Below are positions 1 through 8,818 of a DNA stretch of 64,000 nucleotides, piece after piece (the first letter of the stretch is position 1; each line of letters starts with the position of its first letter). The notes beneath the pieces are model-generated. The model did no database searches, had not been told where the DNA came from, and saw only the letters and a list, made by a program, of their open reading frames with translations. Both the position numbers and the translations under genes were made by a program. Location: contig NZ_CP070614.1 of assembly GCF_017068395.1 (NCBI RefSeq), positions 1-64,000 on the forward strand, given 5' to 3'. This DNA is from Rhodococcus pseudokoreensis (GTDB lineage Bacteria > Actinomycetota > Actinomycetes > Mycobacteriales > Mycobacteriaceae).

Positions 1-20
1 TCGGTTTCGGTGTTGCTCAT
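1..20 (-). CDS. possible 5' end of a gene leaving the window
   Basis: The first 20 bases read on the minus strand as ATG followed by an open frame (M-S-N-T-E-T). The next gene on this strand, the primase, ends at 302, so a co-directional gene could start here. Only six codons are visible and no clear Shine-Dalgarno sequence precedes the ATG. The 280 bases between here and the primase stop hold nothing else I can support. Confidence 0.2.
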
Positions 21-301
21 CTGTGCAGGCGGCACGGGGTCCGACGGTGCGAACATTCCTTGCGGTCCTTCGCCGCGTGCTGCTCATCAGATCGAAACCA
101 GTGGAGGCGGCCGACATCGCCCACGGGAACCGCAAGGCAGACGCGAACAGTGAGAGGCGATGCGCCAGCAACGCGGTGACGGATCATCAGCGAGGACCGG
201 CATCTCGAGTTCATCGCGGCTCATCGCCGAAATGAACGCCACCACACCACCACGTCGTTCACCACGCCATACCGTGTCCAGGTACCTAGCGCGTACCGGT
301 C

Positions 302-3300
302 TTACGCCGAGCTCCAGCCTTGAGCGAGTGCCTCGGTCACGAAAGGCAGTCCGCCGGTCAACTTCCGCATCTCGTCCGCACGCTTACGCGGGTCGTCGCC
401 GAGCTGGTCAGGATCGAGCCCGAACCGGCGAGCCAGCGCATCGGTGATCCACACCTGGCCTGGCTCACTCCATCGATCATTGACCGCGGTCCCCAGATTG
501 AGGGTGTGCGCCAGCTCGGCGACATGGCCCACATGGCTGAACTCTTCGGGAAGGTCGCGGCGAGTGCCGTCCGGCAACCAAATGCCATCGACATCGACGA
601 TCGCAGCGGTCGCGGTGAAGGACGCGCGCGTGCGTGCGGTCTTCCGCGGTTGTGTCGTCTGGACTTCGGCCGGAGCTCGACCGTGGGCCGGTTGTTCGCG
701 GGGTTCTTCCGTCGGCTCCGGAACCGGTGCCGACACCGGCTTCTGCACCGGTTCTTCCGCCGGCGTAGAAGGAATGGACGGCGCCTGACTGTTCGCGCGG
801 GCAGCGACCGCTGCACTCCGCGTCGCCGCGGTGCTCCGCGTCCAGCAGGTGATGTGGACGGGCAAACCCTCGTATCCCACACCGGCAGGAGTGCCACACA
901 TCAGACACGGCACTGCGCCCATGAAAGTCTCGAGCTTTGCGCGATGCCCCTCGGCATCTGACGACTCCACAGCCTCAGCCTCCTCAACATCTTCGGTGAG
1001 CGTCATGGACTCTATGTCCGAATCACGACGCCCAGCGCTGGACTCGAGTAGTCCCAGCAGGTCAGCGGGCCGATCCGCATCGACGTCATTACGCCCTGTC
1101 GGATCCGGGCTGCTGTCGCCGGTAACTGCAGGAGTGTGCCCGCCATCAGGATCGTCACCGATCACTGCCCACAACCGAAGCGAGGTCAGGCGTTGGCGCC
1201 GCCCCTCACAATGGATAGTGCGCTGGACCGTGTACCGCGGCGTCTTCCCTGCCCGCTCCTCCGCGATCAAAATGCCCTCGTCGTATAGGGCCCGAAGCGC
1301 AGTGCCACGGTCGATTTGCGGGGCATCCGACATGGTCCCCGCAACCGCCTTGAGTACCTGCTCGAGCGCTGTCGACTCGATCAGCAGCTGCGCTTCCCCA
1401 CCATCACGAGGCCCCGGATCCGACAACACATATCCCAGACGAATCCCACGTGCATCATCACGCCACTTGGTAATCCCCTGATACTCGCCAACGTTGGTGC
1501 GCCGCCACCCCAGACGTCCCGCCAAAGGCGACTCAGGCGCCTGCCCTGTCCGTACGTCGTCGACATACGCCAGTCCGGTACGGAGAGCGTGAGCAAGCAG
1601 CTCCCGCACCCGTGCCCCCGTACGCGATGGCAGATCCGGATCCGAGGCTGCGGCAAGGGCATCAGTAAGCCCACCGCGAACGATCTGCAGGATCTGTTCG
1701 ACCTCATCCTGTGACAGGGCGCCGGCGTCGAGGAGGAAACGGGTCATCGCAACCCAGCCACCCCACATCTCACCGACCGCCTCCGCTTGGCGGACACTCT
1801 CTCCCGAATCGCGCAGGACCTTCGCATATGCCGCAGCCTCGGCGAAGGCATCAACGCGCACCTGCTCGAGATTCGCGGCCAAGTACTGCAAGAAACTCGC
1901 CATCAGCAGCGCTCGACCGTGACGACTCTCGTCCCGGTCGAGGTCCGTGAGCACTTCGAGGCTGATCTCATCCTTTTGCAGCGGAACTGCCAGCATGCGC
2001 TGTGCACCGGACCCGGGCCGCGGCATGACCTCGGAGGTCACGATCGCGGAGGCGCGCGGTGGTGTTCCGTCCAGGATGCTGAGACCGTCACGAGACGAAC
2101 GCGAACGCTGCTCCCCGTTGTGCACCATCCGGGCGAACTCTTCGAGGCTCTTCTGTGCCGCACCCCAGTCCCGGGTAGGCGCGACGTCATCTGCCCAGTA
2201 CAGTGCGTCCTTCGCTGAATGCAGCTTGATACGAAGCGCGTTGAGGGTGTCACCATTGCCCGACATCGACGACGCAGGTCGCCGCCGGTCCCACAGCTCA
2301 CCCCAGTGATGCATCCCAATCGACGCCGTCGACGTCTTGTACGACCCAGGCGATCCCACCAGCAGCAACACCCACGGATTCGGGCCCAATGCCGACCGGT
2401 AGACATGGCCGAGCAGGGCCGAGGAAATCCGTGTGGGCAAAGTCGTCAGCATCGCCGCGGAGTCCGTTAGGAACGCATGTCGCAGCCTCCCGGACTCTTG
2501 GCTCGGCGCGGGCAGGTCGTAGCGCGCAAGCGGACCGCTGAGCAAGACCGGAGCGTTGCGCGCCCCCTCAGCGCTGATCGCCCCGCCGGCATGGACGAAG
2601 AACCACTCCCCCGCCGCATCACGTCGCCACCCGGTCGATCGGAAACGCACTGTCCGGGTAATGGTGCCACCGGCGACCTTGAGAGCGTCCCGCAACTTCG
2701 CCACACCCGAGGGTTTGGAATCGTAGGCGGGCGGTCCAGGCAGAGACTCCACCCAACCGCAGTCCCGATAGTCAATCGCATCGATCCGCAGACGCATGAA
2801 TTCGCCGGAATCTGGATGCGTGTATCCGATGATCACGGCAGAAAGCTGCTCAGGAGCAGGCGGATTGGCCTCCTTCTGCCCCAGCATCCCTTCGCGGCCC
2901 ATTAACTTCGGTGCATCGACATCGACGGAGTCATCGTGGGCTTCGAGATACTCCATTTCCACGATTCGGGCATCGATCCCGAGAACGAGTTTGGCCTGCT
3001 CGTCACCATCTTTGTTGGTGGTGATCTCGACGAGCTGACGATCGACGATCCGGAACATGGGAGCAGAAATCGCGACACCCCGACGAGACTGCTTCTCCCC
3101 GACTGGCGCCGATGCTCCCGCCTCGAACACCCCGGTGTGTCCGTGCTCGCGAGGTGAACCCCCCGAACCGCTGTCAGCAACCTCACCATTAGCGTGAACA
3201 ACGTCCTCTTCGAGCGACTGCTCATGCTGCAGCGACGGCGGCACCGGAACTTTCGCCACGTCATGGGCGAGACGGGCAGCGCTACGGGCGAGCCGCCACA

Positions 3301-4582
3301 TCGCCACCGCCTCATCGGCCGCGGTGCCCGCCCACTCTGTCCCGGCCTCAGCTGCCTGCCGCCGCGTGTGATCAACGACGTCACGCAAGGCTTCGAACCG
3401 GATCTCAGCCTCAGCAGCCCACCGTTTTGCTCGCTTGAATTCGAGCTCATCGTTCCCCTGGGCGTCGGCAAGTTCTGCCCTGGCCTGCGCCTCGGCCGCG
3501 GCCTTTTCGACCAACACGGCCTTCGCGCGGGCCATCCCGGCGATCGAATGAGCAGCGACCTCGCTGGCAGTGACAGGGATCAGACCCCCGAACTCAACGT
3601 CATGAGCCCACAGGCCAGCCTCGACATGATCCGTGAAATCCGACTTCGCAACGACCGTGCCCGGAAGTAGCAGGTCAACCTTTGCGCCGACTCCTCCCAG
3701 GAGCGAAACAAGGTCAACGCCCCGGTCCCAACCAGCGTCGTCGCGATCGAGCACAACACGCACCGTCGCCCCAGCGAGCAGCTCTGCACACTCGGACGGG
3801 AACGCCCGCCCACCCTGAGCATTGGTAGTGGCAACCAGGCCGAGCCGCTCGGCGGTGGCAACGTCCTTCTCCCCCTCGACCAGCCATATCGGTTGACCAG
3901 CAGCAACGGCAGCGATCACTGCCGGCATGCGATACAGCACCCGCGCGAACCCACGAGGCTTCTGCTTCACCCGCCGCCCGAGCGCATTGATGAACACCTG
4001 CCGAAATTGCTTGTGTCGCCCGAACTCGCAGGTCGTGCACTCTTCTCGCACCACTTCCTGCACCAGACTGCCGTCGGCATCGGTATAGGGATAGACCTCG
4101 ACCTGTTCCCAGGTGTGCTCGACCTCGGCTGCCGCGCTTTTCTGCACGATGGCCTTCGGGAGCGCCCCCAACCTTCCCCGGCGCTGCCCGCCAATGCGCT
4201 GCAGCGGGGACCGTCCGACGCGCTTACCAGCAGGCCGAGACGGCAACGGCACGTCGAACAGGTCGCCAAGCGAAATCCCCAACGCACCGGCAAGGTCTTT
4301 CCCACTCGCCCCGCAGCCGTGGCAGTGCAACAGAACCTTGCCGCCATGACCGTCGTCGGTCCACGTCACCGAAAGAGAAGCGTGTGCATCGTCGTGAACC
4401 GGACACCGCGCCGAGAACTGCGTATCGCTGCGGATCTTCATTCCGCCGGCAGGTTCCAGCAGGTTACGCAGATTTTCGATCGACCACATGCGCCCACGAG
4501 ACGACGGGATCGACCGCATGCGCCGGCGGGCCGACATTGATTGGACTCGGTCTTCGCCGACCGAGACGGACGGGGAAGTCAC
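302..4582 (-). CDS. plasmid replication primase/helicase (CHC2 zinc finger, TOPRIM, ATPase)
   Basis: A 1426-residue protein probably providing primase and helicase activity for plasmid replication. The N-terminus has a DnaG-like zinc motif (C60-x2-H63 and C87-x2-C90). A TOPRIM domain follows, with EGEKD at about 237-241 and DRDDAG at about 279-284. A helicase-like ATPase core lies near residue 745 with Walker A GSPGSYKTS and a downstream WADD acidic motif. The C-terminal third is acidic and proline-rich and ends in a small folded segment. Primase and ATPase fused in one long chain are common in mobile-element replication proteins of actinobacteria. It points away from the partition genes and follows the small regulator at 4796-5053. 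The first ATG is used; the internal ATG codons at residues 16 and 22 are alternatives. The domain assignment is firm; the exact replication role is inferred. Confidence 0.85.
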   Translation of the reverse strand: MTSPSVSVGEDRVQSMSARRRMRSIPSSRGRMWSIENLRNLLEPAGGMKIRSDTQFSARCPVHDDAHASLSVTWTDDGHGGKVLLHCHGCGASGKDLAGALGISLGDLFDVPLPSRPAGKRVGRSPLQRIGGQRRGRLGALPKAIVQKSAAAEVEHTWEQVEVYPYTDADGSLVQEVVREECTTCEFGRHKQFRQVFINALGRRVKQKPRGFARVLYRMPAVIAAVAAGQPIWLVEGEKDVATAERLGLVATTNAQGGRAFPSECAELLAGATVRVVLDRDDAGWDRGVDLVSLLGGVGAKVDLLLPGTVVAKSDFTDHVEAGLWAHDVEFGGLIPVTASEVAAHSIAGMARAKAVLVEKAAAEAQARAELADAQGNDELEFKRAKRWAAEAEIRFEALRDVVDHTRRQAAEAGTEWAGTAADEAVAMWRLARSAARLAHDVAKVPVPPSLQHEQSLEEDVVHANGEVADSGSGGSPREHGHTGVFEAGASAPVGEKQSRRGVAISAPMFRIVDRQLVEITTNKDGDEQAKLVLGIDARIVEMEYLEAHDDSVDVDAPKLMGREGMLGQKEANPPAPEQLSAVIIGYTHPDSGEFMRLRIDAIDYRDCGWVESLPGPPAYDSKPSGVAKLRDALKVAGGTITRTVRFRSTGWRRDAAGEWFFVHAGGAISAEGARNAPVLLSGPLARYDLPAPSQESGRLRHAFLTDSAAMLTTLPTRISSALLGHVYRSALGPNPWVLLLVGSPGSYKTSTASIGMHHWGELWDRRRPASSMSGNGDTLNALRIKLHSAKDALYWADDVAPTRDWGAAQKSLEEFARMVHNGEQRSRSSRDGLSILDGTPPRASAIVTSEVMPRPGSGAQRMLAVPLQKDEISLEVLTDLDRDESRHGRALLMASFLQYLAANLEQVRVDAFAEAAAYAKVLRDSGESVRQAEAVGEMWGGWVAMTRFLLDAGALSQDEVEQILQIVRGGLTDALAAASDPDLPSRTGARVRELLAHALRTGLAYVDDVRTGQAPESPLAGRLGWRRTNVGEYQGITKWRDDARGIRLGYVLSDPGPRDGGEAQLLIESTALEQVLKAVAGTMSDAPQIDRGTALRALYDEGILIAEERAGKTPRYTVQRTIHCEGRRQRLTSLRLWAVIGDDPDGGHTPAVTGDSSPDPTGRNDVDADRPADLLGLLESSAGRRDSDIESMTLTEDVEEAEAVESSDAEGHRAKLETFMGAVPCLMCGTPAGVGYEGLPVHITCWTRSTAATRSAAVAARANSQAPSIPSTPAEEPVQKPVSAPVPEPTEEPREQPAHGRAPAEVQTTQPRKTARTRASFTATAAIVDVDGIWLPDGTRRDLPEEFSHVGHVAELAHTLNLGTAVNDRWSEPGQVWITDALARRFGLDPDQLGDDPRKRADEMRKLTGGLPFVTEALAQGWSSA

Positions 4583-4743
4583 ATCACCTCACCACCGACA
4601 CGACGTGGTATACGTCGCAAGGTATGGGTGTGCCCATGTTGTGGGCTATCATTGGAATTGACCACCTTCCGATTTGTCGGTGCGGCCACCTACGAGTTGG
4701 TTTGGTCGGGGAACTGCCAGGTTCCCGTGGAAGTGCGAGTGAA

Positions 4744-4778
4744 TTGCCCCCCTCCGCCGCCAAGCATGGGGGGCTTTT
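4744..4778 (+). terminator. rho-independent terminator-like hairpin, plus orientation
   Basis: GCCCCCC (4746-4752) pairs with GGGGGGC (4768-4774), and TTTT follows directly on the plus strand. The T-run lies on the side opposite to the two minus-strand genes around it. It therefore fits a short plus-strand (antisense) transcript better than the end of the small regulator gene. Confidence 0.5.
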
Positions 4779-4795
4779 CGCTGTCTACGGACCCA

Positions 4796-5053
4796 TCACG
4801 CGCCCTTGGCGAGCTGAGCAGTCCGCTGAGAAGCGTTCTGAACCTCGACTTCGAGCAGGCGCAGTTGATCCGGGTTGAGCTTCTTCGAAATGTATTCGGG
4901 CACGTCAAGCCCATGAACGAGCGCAAGAATGAGCGCCGAATAGTCGCCAGCAGGGATCCCCAATTCCTCCGCCCGCTGCTCATATAAGCGATGCTGCGGA
5001 AGGGGCGCACGGAGGGAGATCTGCCCGCGTGGTCCTTTGTGTCGCATTGCCAT
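4796..5053 (-). CDS. small RHH-like DNA-binding protein (85 aa)
   Basis: An 85-residue basic protein. Residues 10-55 read as a beta strand (GQISLRAPL) followed by two helices (HRLYEQRAEELG and DYSALILALVHGL), the layout of a ribbon-helix-helix DNA-binding fold. It lies directly upstream of the primase, so copy-number or transfer control is a reasonable inference. The shared regulatory element at 5173-5210 lies upstream on the same strand. The start is uncertain. ATG 5053 has no Shine-Dalgarno sequence, whereas ATG 5145, in another frame, has an excellent AGGAGG and opens a reading frame that overlaps this one. Either an upstream leader is translated and coupled to this gene, or a frameshift separates the two. 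The fold assignment is by eye only. Confidence 0.6.
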   Translation of the reverse strand: MAMRHKGPRGQISLRAPLPQHRLYEQRAEELGIPAGDYSALILALVHGLDVPEYISKKLNPDQLRLLEVEVQNASQRTAQLAKGA

Positions 5054-5172
5054 GAGGCAACACTAGAGCGAATCTGAATCAGCTTTAGGAATTGGGGTTG
5101 CGTCGGCGTGTCGCCAAAGTTCTGCTTACTCAGTATCGACGGCATATGTCCTCCTCGCGCCTGGCTACACCT

Positions 5173-5210
5173 CTATCTGAGGTAGATCGGCCTCGACCGG
5201 CCCTGTGACA
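5173..5210 (-). promoter_or_regulatory. shared regulatory element, copy 1 (minus strand)
   Basis: On the minus strand this reads TGTCACAGGG, 12 bases, then GATCTACCTCAGATAG. The same two blocks with the same 12-base spacing occur on the plus strand at 15229-15266 and 41489-41527, each just before a gene. Here the first good start downstream is ATG 5145 with an AGGAGG site, about 27 bases away. The second block is an imperfect dyad (CTACCT / AGATAG). It could be an alternative promoter or a regulator site overlapping a promoter. Confidence 0.65.
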
Positions 5211-5297
5211 TTCCCGCGCAAACTTTCTTCGTGAGCTCCGAAGACGCACGACGCAACGTGTTGTGTCCTGCTTTTACGCGCGATCTGCCGCGAAATG

Positions 5298-5396
5298 AGT
5301 GGGGAGCATGGGGAGCGTTTCAAAGATCATGGTCAGGACATAAAAAATGCTCCCCACCATGGTGGGGAGCATGGTGGGGAGCACGGTGGGGAGCGC
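5298..5396. repeat. 12-bp direct repeats with a 26-bp perfect palindrome, candidate operator or centromere
   Basis: Three adjacent 12-bp units GGTGGGGAGCAT, GGTGGGGAGCAC and GGTGGGGAGCGC occupy 5361-5396, and a fourth related unit lies at 5298-5309. An inverted copy at 5347-5358 makes 5347-5372 a perfect 26-bp palindrome centred on ACCATGGT. The cluster lies just beyond the stop codon of the parB-like gene. Short tandem repeats next to a parA/RHH gene pair are the usual binding sites of RHH-type centromere proteins, so a parS-like or autoregulatory role is likely but untested. Confidence 0.65.
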
Positions 5397-5433
5397 GGGA
5401 GCAAGACGCTCGAATGTGCGCGCGGAGCAGTTT

Positions 5434-6249
5434 TCAGCGAGTAGAAGAATCGGGCAACGTGCCAAGTTTCAACTGCAACGCCAAGGCGACAACGATGCTG
5501 CGGTTCGGCGCACCGAGTTCGTCCTTCTTGCGATCGAGCCAGTCGCGCTGTTCCTTGCTGAACCGCAACTGGACCTGGATCCCGCCCCGTACCTTCTGCT
5601 TCTTTCGTCGCCGCGGAACGGTTCCGACCGGCTTGCTGGGCTGCCGGAGAATGAGGGCAACCTCGTCGATGCGCTCCTCGAGTGCTTCTTCGGCGACATC
5701 TGCGTAAGTGCCGCCGATTCGGCCCTTTTCAGCCTTGAGTGCCTTCAAAGTGGGTGCATCGAGATACACGGGCATGTTCTCGATGCTCTCGTCACCCTGA
5801 GCCTCCGTTGGCGTATCGGTGTCATTCAGGGCGTCATCAGGCTCCGTGCTCGTCTTGATGGTGTCTGAAGTCTCTGCGGCGACGGTGTCCACAGCAGCGT
5901 TCGCGCGCGCCGTCTGGGCGATGCTGGAGCCGACGGAGTGCGGTTCTGTGATCGTCGCCGTGGTCAGTCCGTCTGCTACGAGTCGGGCATGAACATCGGA
6001 ATCACCTGTGACTGCATCGCTTACCTGCTCGGTCGTGGCAAGAGAGGACGTCCTGCTCTCGACATCGGACGGTGCGGGCACCGTCGTGGCGGGTCGCTCG
6101 ATCGGTGCTGGAGGCTCAGTCGCGGGTTTTGGGGCGTCCGGTCGGGCCTGTAGGAAAGTGGCCAGGCCCTCCCCTCGCTTCGGGGCGGGCGGCGCCGCGA
6201 ATGCCCCTTCGAGGCTCGCCGGCCGTCGGTTCCGAGACTTACTCGTCAT
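5434..6249 (-). CDS. RHH-type partition protein (ParB-like partner of ParA)
   Basis: A 271-residue protein whose ATG overlaps the parA stop codon by four bases, so the two are translationally coupled. The first 150 residues are low-complexity, rich in Pro, Ala and Thr. Two predicted RHH-like segments follow: one at about 158-197 (NMPVYLDAPTLKAL and following helices) and one at about 224-262 (IQVQLRFSKEQRDWL and following helices). Between them lies a very basic stretch (PRRRKKQKVRGG). A small DNA-binding protein coupled to ParA is the arrangement of type I partition systems that use RHH adaptor proteins rather than classical HTH ParB. No classical ParB N-terminal box (GERRxRA) is visible. 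The protein at 9537-10049 has the same two-segment plan. The adaptor role comes from context. Confidence 0.7.
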   Translation of the reverse strand: MTSKSRNRRPASLEGAFAAPPAPKRGEGLATFLQARPDAPKPATEPPAPIERPATTVPAPSDVESRTSSLATTEQVSDAVTGDSDVHARLVADGLTTATITEPHSVGSSIAQTARANAAVDTVAAETSDTIKTSTEPDDALNDTDTPTEAQGDESIENMPVYLDAPTLKALKAEKGRIGGTYADVAEEALEERIDEVALILRQPSKPVGTVPRRRKKQKVRGGIQVQLRFSKEQRDWLDRKKDELGAPNRSIVVALALQLKLGTLPDSSTR

Positions 6250-7166
6250 GCGACGACCTCTTGTTCGGCATCGAACTCGCTCATCCGCGCGAAAATCTCC
6301 ATCGTGAGCTGCTCGTAGTCCTCAGCCAGACCGGAGGCGCTTCTCGCAAGGTATTCGTCGACGGGCTTCTTCCCTGCCCGGAGCGCCGCAAGGCGACTGA
6401 CCTGCGCATTCGCGGCTTCGGACTCGAGTTCGTGGGCCAGCAATCCCTTGTCCCGGAGGTCGTACGCCGCAGTCTCCAGATGACGGATTCTGGTGGCGAA
6501 GACGGGCGCTGCGGCGCCGATCATCTCGGTGACACGGTCCCGGACCGCCTCCTCGAGGCGCTTCGAGCGGGACCCGATCTGAAACAGTGCGACACCGGCG
6601 AGACGCAACGACGGGTTGGTTTTGCGAGCGACGGTGAACGCCTCGGCGACAGCCTGCAGGCCGCCGATGCTGGCTGAATCGGCGCGTGTGGGGATGACGA
6701 GCGCGCGGGTGCACTCGAGGGTGCCGTTGATGATCGCGGGATAGCCCGGCGGCAGGTCGAAGACGATGAGGTCATAGTCCGACGCAATGGGGCTCAACGA
6801 CGCATGGAGCAGGTCACCGAAGGTATCGGGACGTTGTGAGGGGTCCTCCATGCGTGCAGCGCGTCCGGCGAGGACGTTCGTGATGTCTGCGAGTGCGCGA
6901 CCGCCGGGTACGACGTCAAGGTTGGTGCGGACATTCTTGATGATCGGGACCGGCGTGCCGGTCATGAGGGATGTCAGGAGGGCGTTGCCGTTGTCCTGTT
7001 CGAGTCCGAGGTCTTCGGACAGGTTCCCCTGGGGGTCGAAATCAGCGACGAGGACACGCCATCCGGCGGCAGCGGCGAGACCGCCGCAGTTTGACGACAT
7101 GGATGTCTTGCCGACACCGCCTTTGCCGTTCGCGAACGCGAGGGTGTGCTCAACGAAGTTCGTCAT
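6246..7166 (-). CDS. parA: ParA partition ATPase
   Basis: A 306-residue ParA/MinD-family ATPase for plasmid segregation. The deviant Walker A KGGVGKTS is at residues 15-22, with the signature first lysine present. DFDPQGN follows at about 41-47 (A' motif) and DLIVFDLPPGYP near 135 (Walker B). The length and the lack of an N-terminal HTH domain resemble the smaller type Ib ParA proteins, which leave autoregulation to the partner. An AGGAGAG ribosome site precedes ATG 7166. The stop overlaps the start of the RHH partner at 6249. The degenerate 12-bp array begins about 85 bases upstream of the start, so its promoter must lie in or next to that array. Confidence 0.9.
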   Translation of the reverse strand: MTNFVEHTLAFANGKGGVGKTSMSSNCGGLAAAAGWRVLVADFDPQGNLSEDLGLEQDNGNALLTSLMTGTPVPIIKNVRTNLDVVPGGRALADITNVLAGRAARMEDPSQRPDTFGDLLHASLSPIASDYDLIVFDLPPGYPAIINGTLECTRALVIPTRADSASIGGLQAVAEAFTVARKTNPSLRLAGVALFQIGSRSKRLEEAVRDRVTEMIGAAAPVFATRIRHLETAAYDLRDKGLLAHELESEAANAQVSRLAALRAGKKPVDEYLARSASGLAEDYEQLTMEIFARMSEFDAEQEVVA

Positions 7167-7251
7167 GGAATTCGCTCTCCTAAGCGCGTCGCTGCGTTCC
7201 GCCGGCGGTATCTGATGCGAAAATCAGGCCGGGAAGCAACGTGGGTTTTCA

Positions 7252-7983
7252 TCGTGGAAACAGGACGGGTAAACACGGTTGAGACCCAGCCGTATTTCCC
7301 ATGGGAAATACGGCCTGTAACAAGGCGTTACGTCCGGTGGTCAATCCGGCTGCAACACCCGTGTTCATGCACGTAGCAAAACATACTTGATGTAGCGCTG
7401 CAAGTCCTACGTGTAAACACGCTGGTAAACCAAGTGGAAACCACGCCAGAAGTACCGGTGGTTAGAACAGTGGAAGGGCAACCGCAAACATCGGTATTAC
7501 TACCGCCAGTGAGATAACCGGAATCTTAGTTGGAAAGTCAGCGGGAGTTCCTACGAGAACCTGAGCCATAAAAGCCGCGCGTTAGAGAGGTGGAGATCCC
7601 ACCAGAAGAGGCACGGCAAACACAGCCGGACTACTCACCGGATCACTCACCGGATTACTGGGCCGAAATGAGGGCGGAACTGGTGATGGAACTAAAGCCA
7701 GGTTGAACAGTAGGAACGCCAGAGGAACTTGTACCAGAACAGAGGGGACAATTCGCAGGAGGCGTGATACCGGAATTTGCAAGGGAGAGATCGGTAGTCA
7801 TCGCATTGGAACAGTCACCAGAAGATGTACCGCATCAGCCGCCAGGAGTGCAGACGGAACTCGCACGGGAAGGGCCAAGATAAGGGGTGCGTTACTCGCT
7901 GCCAGAGAGCCTGGGAGTGTCCGTACCAGTGATCGGAGTGAAATGCTCACAGAACGCGCAGTAGAACGGAAGAAGGAACTCGC
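7252..7983. repeat. degenerate 12-bp tandem array of about 60 units, candidate centromere or iteron origin
   Basis: Cut into 12-mers from 7252, the sequence shows a GGAAAC/GTAAAC/GGAAC-like core at the same offset for about 61 consecutive units. Examples are tcgtggaaacag (7252), cgctggtaaacc (7420), aagtggaaacca (7432), cacggcaaacac (7612), caccggatcact (7636), caccggattact (7648), agacggaactcg (7852) and cacgggaagggc (7864). A shifted, weaker continuation reaches about 8083. No unit is required to be identical and neither strand carries a convincing gene. Its place directly upstream of parA suggests a centromere with autoregulation, or an origin with iterons. Confidence 0.75.
7290..7313. promoter_or_regulatory. 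24-bp perfect palindrome within the 12-bp array
   Basis: CCGTATTTCCC, AT, GGGAAATACGG forms a perfect 24-bp inverted repeat, spanning two units of the array and lying about 125 bases upstream of the parA ATG. No T-run follows on either side, so an operator is more likely than a terminator. Confidence 0.5.
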
Positions 7984-8074
7984 CGGGCCGACAGCGGGCG
8001 CGACCGAAACTTCATCCGGAAGCTGCTGTCCCACTACGCCATAACTGGCAACGGAAACTTCACCACAAATCCGC

Positions 8075-8818
8075 TCAACCAGCTGATATGTCGGCAATGG
8101 GGGGAATCGGACGGAAGACCTGATGCTCACACCGGCGAGGATCTCCGACGGCTCCCCGATGTGATCTTTGGCGCTCGATCCGGTCCTGCAATCCATGCTC
8201 ACCGACCAGCCCGACGGCACGTGCGAGATCGCCGGGCCAGCACCGCTCCGACAGCTCAACAAGGAGGTCGACGAGCGTGTCCTCGAGGACGTTCTCGGCG
8301 GCCTGATAGAGCGCCCAAAGTTGACGCAATTCCCACGCAAGGAGCAGGGGACTGGCGAACAAGAAACCAGCACACATTTTCTCGATCCGCTGCACTTGCG
8401 GATTGCTGATCTCGCGATCGTCATAGGGGTCGGCCCACGTAGCCAAGTAGGCGCTCTCAGCGCACTCCTGCACCTCAAGGTCCAGCAGCCGTGACAGGTG
8501 ATTCCATCCCTGCAAACGGAGCCCTGTACGGGCCTGTTTCAGCGCCACCCCCATCGCCCGCTGACAGGTGAGCGCGTACTCACTGAGGGCGAGACGATAG
8601 GTTTCGAGCTCGCGGAGCTCGCCGATCGTCGTGAAGCTGTGCCGGCCGCCCGTGAACTCTGACGCCACCAGAATTGGTTCGTTGTCCCACCAGCGGTACT
8701 TCGACTGCTTGTACGTCTGGCGATGCCATACGAGATCCTCGATCCAGTGCGAAGCCTGATCAGAGTCAGGAAATCCGGCTGGCCGCGTCATAGACCCATG
8801 GTCGCAGGTCCACGCCAT
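8075..8818 (-). CDS. hypothetical protein, 247 aa
   Basis: I do not recognise this family. The product is 247 residues, rich in Trp, Leu, Glu and Arg, with several amphipathic helices between residues 60 and 200 (for example RELETYRLALSEYALTCQ and LLAWELRQLWALYQAAENV), suggesting an all-helical cytoplasmic protein. No catalytic motif or membrane segment is visible. The last 45 residues are basic and less regular and end in the sequence where the 12-bp array fades out. It is the only gene between parA and the Tad locus and points toward the array, as a replication-accessory protein might, but that is speculation. ATG 8818 and ATG 8791 are both possible starts, neither with a strong ribosome site. 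Confidence 0.5.
   Translation of the reverse strand: MAWTCDHGSMTRPAGFPDSDQASHWIEDLVWHRQTYKQSKYRWWDNEPILVASEFTGGRHSFTTIGELRELETYRLALSEYALTCQRAMGVALKQARTGLRLQGWNHLSRLLDLEVQECAESAYLATWADPYDDREISNPQVQRIEKMCAGFLFASPLLLAWELRQLWALYQAAENVLEDTLVDLLVELSERCWPGDLARAVGLVGEHGLQDRIERQRSHRGAVGDPRRCEHQVFRPIPPIADISAG

Noticed and set aside
7582..8044. Open frames on both strands within the 12-bp array
   Set aside because: They arise from the repeat's lack of stop codons. Amino-acid composition is unnatural, starts lack ribosome sites and the two strands conflict.
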